A model generated the notes under the pieces. That model was given only the letters and a program-made list of their open reading frames with translations. It did not search any database and had not been told where the DNA came from. Both the position numbers and the translations under genes were made by a program. A DNA stretch of 6,361 nucleotides from Desulfobacteraceae bacterium (GTDB taxonomy: Bacteria > Desulfobacterota > Desulfobacteria > Desulfobacterales > JAUWMJ01): the NCBI GenBank assembly GCA_030612225.1, contig JAUWOH010000189.1:1-6361 (forward strand), read 5' to 3'. Of this stretch, positions 4,659 to 6,361 are shown piece by piece; position 1 is the stretch's first letter, and each line of letters begins with the position of its first letter.

Positions 4659-4743
4659 TTGTTACAGGTGTTTTAAGACGTTGACATATGGTATTCTTAT
4701 CTGTTAAAAATAGTAACAATGAAGAGAACAAGGCAAATTTGCC
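4659..4743 (+). promoter_or_regulatory. Orphan promoter-like site flanked by inverted repeats
   Basis: TTGACA (4681-4686) with a 17-bp gap to TTAAAA (4704-4709) gives a strong -35 and weak -10. TTGTTAC (4659-4665) and GTAACAA (4713-4719) are perfect inverted repeats on either side, and the 12-bp palindrome GGCAAATTTGCC (4732-4743) lies near the expected start of transcription. Only a 13-codon frame follows, so no target gene is apparent. It may be what is left upstream of a lost gene. Confidence 0.35.
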
Positions 4744-4845
4744 CGAAAATCAGTGGTTGATCAGGCTCCGCTTTGCTCAGCTCGGTTACCCAGAGCGTTA
4801 TCTATTGAAAAATAATTAAAGAAAAAACTGCCTGGATTTAGAGAG

Positions 4846-4854
4846 TGTTATAAT
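4846..4854 (+). promoter_or_regulatory. Extended -10 promoter motif
   Basis: TGTTATAAT is a perfect extended -10 element (TG, one base, TATAAT). No -35 consensus is seen at the right distance, which extended -10 promoters can tolerate. It would start a transcript near 4861 that reaches the hairpin at 5081-5112. Confidence 0.35.
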
Positions 4855-5080
4855 ATGATTTTGGTGAGCAGTGAGCCAGGGTCTAAGTACCGGGTTCAGG
4901 TCTTTTTGCCCCGGGGCGTCAAGACGCTTCAATGCAATAATCCGGTTATCCGGAGCGCCAACCTGTTTTGGACACTGCTCGCCATTTTTTATTCCTCAGC
5001 CCCCGTTAACGAACTTCATATATTGATCCTGTATGCTGATAATTTTTGGCGTAGATTTAAAGAATCATATAACCTTTAAG

Positions 5081-5112
5081 GATTGATACGACCTGAAAGG
5101 TCGTTTTCAATC
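5081..5112 (+). terminator. Hairpin, possible weak terminator
   Basis: CGACCT (5089-5094) and AGGTCG (5098-5103) form a perfect stem with loop GAA. An outer stem, GATTGA (5081-5086) with TCAATC (5107-5112), extends it across a small internal loop. Only four T follow the inner stem, so termination would be weak. Confidence 0.4.
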
Positions 5113-5140
5113 TATTGTTCAAGAAGCCAGGGTTGATTAA

Positions 5141-5441
5141 AGGGTATTGCTTCGAGAAGTATTGAGAAAGGTCTCACCGGAACAAGATATTTCCAGTAAG
5201 GATTGGGGCGGATTGGTAAAATTCAACCTTTTACCTGCCGGAATGAACGATAATTATGTTGCTCTTTGACAAGCGGAACTCCCGAAAACATCGCGTTTGC
5301 AACAGCAGGGCGCAGGTATCCTGTGCCATTTGTCTATGAGACTTCGGCTTATGAAAAGAAAGGCGAACGATTCCAGATCCGCAGGACATTGACAAAAAAG
5401 AACTTGATGCCGCTATAGCAGACGCGCATGGCAGCGGCTGA
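5141..5441 (+). pseudogene. Unidentified gene remnant broken by two frameshifts
   Basis: Three forward frames join end to end into protein-like text. Frame A (5141-5269) reads VLLREVLRKVSPEQDISSKD, then WGGLVKFNLLPAGMNDNYVA, ending at TGA (5267-5269). Frame B (from 5266) continues TSGTPENIAFATAGRRYPVP, then FVYETSAYEKKGERF. Frame C (from about 5370) ends IPDPQDIDKKELDAAIADAH and GSG before TGA (5439-5441). Each switch shifts the frame back by one, as single-base deletions would. I do not recognise the family. Frame A follows a stop at 5138-5140, so the N-terminus is missing or further shifted. It lies directly before the catalase remnant, and ATG at 5428 overlaps its end, which may reflect an old operon junction. 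Confidence 0.5.
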
Positions 5442-5461
5442 CCATTTATCAACATTTTTAC

Positions 5462-5767
5462 AATGCAGGTGCTCCCGTACCTGACAATCAGAATGTGATG
5501 ACTGCTGGGCCTCGTGGTCCGCAGTTGCTACAAGATGTCTGGTTTCTGGAAAAACTCGCCCACTTTGATCGTGAGGTTACCCCTGAGAGACGTATGCATG
5601 CCAAAGGATCCGGAGCGTATGGAACCTTCACCGTTACTCACGACATCACCCGCTATACCAAGGCAAAAATATTTTCTGAAGTGGAAAAAAAGACCGGGTA
5701 CTTCACCCGTTTTTCCACTGTGGCTGGTGAGTGTGGTGCTGCCGACGCCTTTGGGCATTTCGCTTGA
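5462..5767 (+). pseudogene. Truncated heme catalase (KatA/KatE clade), N-terminal fragment
   Basis: The frame reads NAGAPVPDNQNVMTAGPRGP, then LLQDVWFLEKLAHFDREV, PERRMHAKGSGAYGTFTVTH and TRFSTVAGECGAADA. This is the N-terminal end of a mono-functional heme catalase, an enzyme splitting hydrogen peroxide to water and oxygen. The catalytic His is at 5597-5599 (RMHAKG). The normal continuation (AADAERD..RGFALKFY) is missing: at about 5748 the sequence turns to FGHFA and TGA. About 95 of some 480 residues remain, so the heme-binding core and proximal Tyr are absent and no activity is possible. No intact start is visible; ATG at 5428 is out of frame. Cys replaces the usual Arg in VAGERG, a further sign of decay. 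Confidence 0.88.
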
Positions 5768-5945
5768 CGATGTACACAAAGAAGCATAAAGTAAGCAGCT
5801 ATCAAGGGCATTGAGGCGAACGGGGAAAAGCGGGCGGCTTTTTTCTCTTTTGCGCAGGCTGCCTGAAAGCGATATTTTCGTATAGTTTCCAAAGCTGTGG
5901 CAAGCTTTTCCCAGCCCCTCATGCCAGCCCAGTTGGAGACACCTA
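5749..5945 (-). repeat. Probable interspersed repeat replacing the rest of the catalase gene
   Basis: Catalase similarity stops at about 5748 and an unrelated segment begins. On the minus strand it is open and encodes GVSNWAGMRGWEKLATALET and SPFASMPLIAAYFMLLCVHR, a peptide type I associate from memory with repeated non-gene sequences in environmental genomes. There is no second copy in this window, so the repeat status is inferred. The segment ends before the leader of the heat-shock gene. Confidence 0.35.
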
Positions 5946-5959
5946 ATGTAAAATATGTA

Positions 5960-5987
5960 TGACGAATTGAAAGCTGGTGATTCGTCA
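5960..5987 (+). promoter_or_regulatory. Inverted repeat upstream of the hsp20 gene, possible operator
   Basis: TGACGAAT (5960-5967) and ATTCGTCA (5980-5987) are perfect 8-bp inverted repeats, 12 bases apart, about 40 bases before the hsp20 start. A weak -35-like TTGAAA (5967-5972) overlaps the left arm, with AAATAA (5990-5995) 17 bp on. It could be a repressor site or an RNA hairpin in the leader. It is not a CIRCE element. Confidence 0.4.
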
Positions 5988-6027
5988 ACAAATAAAAAAT
6001 TGCCCGTATTAGAGAGGAGGTTCAGTT

Positions 6028-6222
6028 ATGAAACTTACAAAATGGGATCCCTTTCGGGAAATGGAGGACATGTTTAGTCGCTATACCAGAGCGCTAAATT
6101 GGCCACGCGGAGAAAGTCAAGAAGTCATGACAACCAGTGATTGGGCGCCTCGCGTTGACATCGCTGAGACTGACAAAGAGTTCAGCATCAAGGCTGAGAT
6201 TCCCGAGGTTAGGGTCTGTTAG
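6028..6222 (+). pseudogene. Small heat-shock protein (Hsp20) gene, interrupted at codon 61
   Basis: The product starts MKLTKWDPFREMEDMFSRY, the classic bacterial Hsp20 N-terminus, and enters the alpha-crystallin domain at DWAPRVDIAETDKEFSIKAE and IPEV. Such proteins are ATP-independent chaperones that hold unfolding proteins. After Val61 (6208-6210) the expected continuation (KKEDVKV...) is replaced by RVC and TAG (6220-6222), so most of the alpha-crystallin domain is gone (usual length about 140-150). The start is secure: GAGAGGAGG (6012-6020) lies seven bases before ATG. The upstream part is undamaged, suggesting a recent break, probably by the element beginning at 6211. The remainder could lie beyond the right edge on the far side of that element. 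Confidence 0.9.
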
Positions 6223-6361
6223 GGAATAGGTGTTACGGTTGGGCGCTCAGATTTAGGTTAGATTTAGTCGATACGATTGAACAAAAGCAGAGGAATAGTT
6301 GTGCTATTTCGAGGATTTTGCGATTGAGGATCGGCTAAAGATGGCCTGAAGATGAGATGCA
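6211..6361. mobile_element. Probable insertion-sequence end that disrupts hsp20
   Basis: From 6211 the sequence is unrelated to hsp20 and begins AGGGTCTGTTAGGGAATAGG. Ends of the form GGGTCTGTTAGGG, or TTCCCTAACAGACCC on the other strand, are familiar to me from IS5-like elements, but this is from memory. The 151 visible bases have no substantial ORF, as expected for the non-coding edge of an IS. Two direct repeats stand out: GTTAGGG at 6208-6214 and 6218-6224, and AGATTTAG at 6249-6256 and 6260-6267. The other end and any transposase lie outside the window, so family and target duplication cannot be tested here. Confidence 0.5.

Larger units (their letters stand above)
4592..5140. other. Intergenic region with orphan promoter-like signals, no convincing gene
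   Basis: No recognisable protein is seen on either strand. A 74-codon forward frame (4855-5079) has no ribosome site and no family features. A minus-strand frame near 4580-4665 encodes LNLLDEVRDVMDGDEYLN, which looks protein-like but is too short to place and may be a gene remnant. Regulatory-looking items are a TTGACA promoter flanked by an inverted repeat (4659-4719), a palindrome (4732-4743), an extended -10 motif (4846-4854) and a hairpin (5081-5112). Confidence 0.5.

Noticed and set aside
4855..5079. Forward ORF of 74 codons after a TATAAT motif
   Set aside because: The ATG is directly next to the -10 element, leaving no leader or ribosome site, and the protein matches nothing I know.
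5820..5855. Terminator at GAAAAGCGGGCGGCTTTTTTC
   Set aside because: The stem is mainly A-T pairs with an imperfect register and follows only a catalase remnant, inside a probable repeat.
5653..5991. Minus-strand ORF of 112 codons as a real gene
   Set aside because: Its C-terminal part is antisense to the catalase fragment and the frame crosses the catalase breakpoint, so it cannot be one ancestral gene; only the 5749-5945 part may be a repeat-borne frame.

Overview
The window looks like chromosome from a Gram-negative, AT-leaning environmental bacterium. Evidence for this is a separate-subunit glycyl-tRNA synthetase alpha gene, exported proteins with Sec signal peptides, a periplasmic-type lytic transglycosylase, and many non-coding repeats. 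Desulfobacterota, Nitrospirota or anammox-type Planctomycetota would all fit, but the sequence does not settle the lineage.

Layout. (1) 1-504, minus strand: the first 168 codons of glyQ, running off the left edge. (2) 505-1353: no convincing gene; small hairpins and an AT-rich interspersed repeat, plus one doubtful minus-strand ORF. (3) 1354-3005: two type II toxin-antitoxin operons in tandem on the plus strand, a YefM/YoeB-type pair (1408-1910) and a MazE/MazF pair (2301-2872). Each has its own near-consensus sigma70-type promoter, and each is followed by an imperfect palindrome ending in GTTGGAC or GTTGGAT, which fits the integron attC core rule GTTRRRY. The second (2877-2962) is a good attC candidate; the first (1917-1960) is short and degenerate. 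Between the operons lies a roughly 250-bp element with near-perfect 23-bp terminal inverted repeats and a second inverted repeat nested inside. (4) 3006-3498: a small exported DUF4019 protein and a likely terminator. (5) 3597-3915: a broken DUF4282-like membrane gene fused by a breakpoint to the C-terminal end of an IS701/IS4-like transposase. (6) 3980-4591: an intact exported lytic transglycosylase with a DUF4124-like N-terminus. (7) 4592-6361: a decaying stretch with orphan promoters and hairpins, an unidentified gene broken by two frameshifts, a catalase reduced to its N-terminal end, a probable interspersed repeat, and a small heat-shock protein gene cut at codon 61 by what looks like the end of an insertion sequence.

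Functionally, only glyQ, the two toxin-antitoxin operons, the DUF4019 gene and the transglycosylase look intact. The toxin-antitoxin pairs are self-contained: each antitoxin should neutralise its toxin (both toxins belong to mRNA-cleaving families) and repress its own promoter. The most interesting reading is that the toxin-antitoxin pairs and the DUF4019 gene are former integron cassettes (an attC cluster without an integrase in view) beside a region worn down by mobile-element activity. That reading is an inference and rests mainly on the 2877-2962 site.
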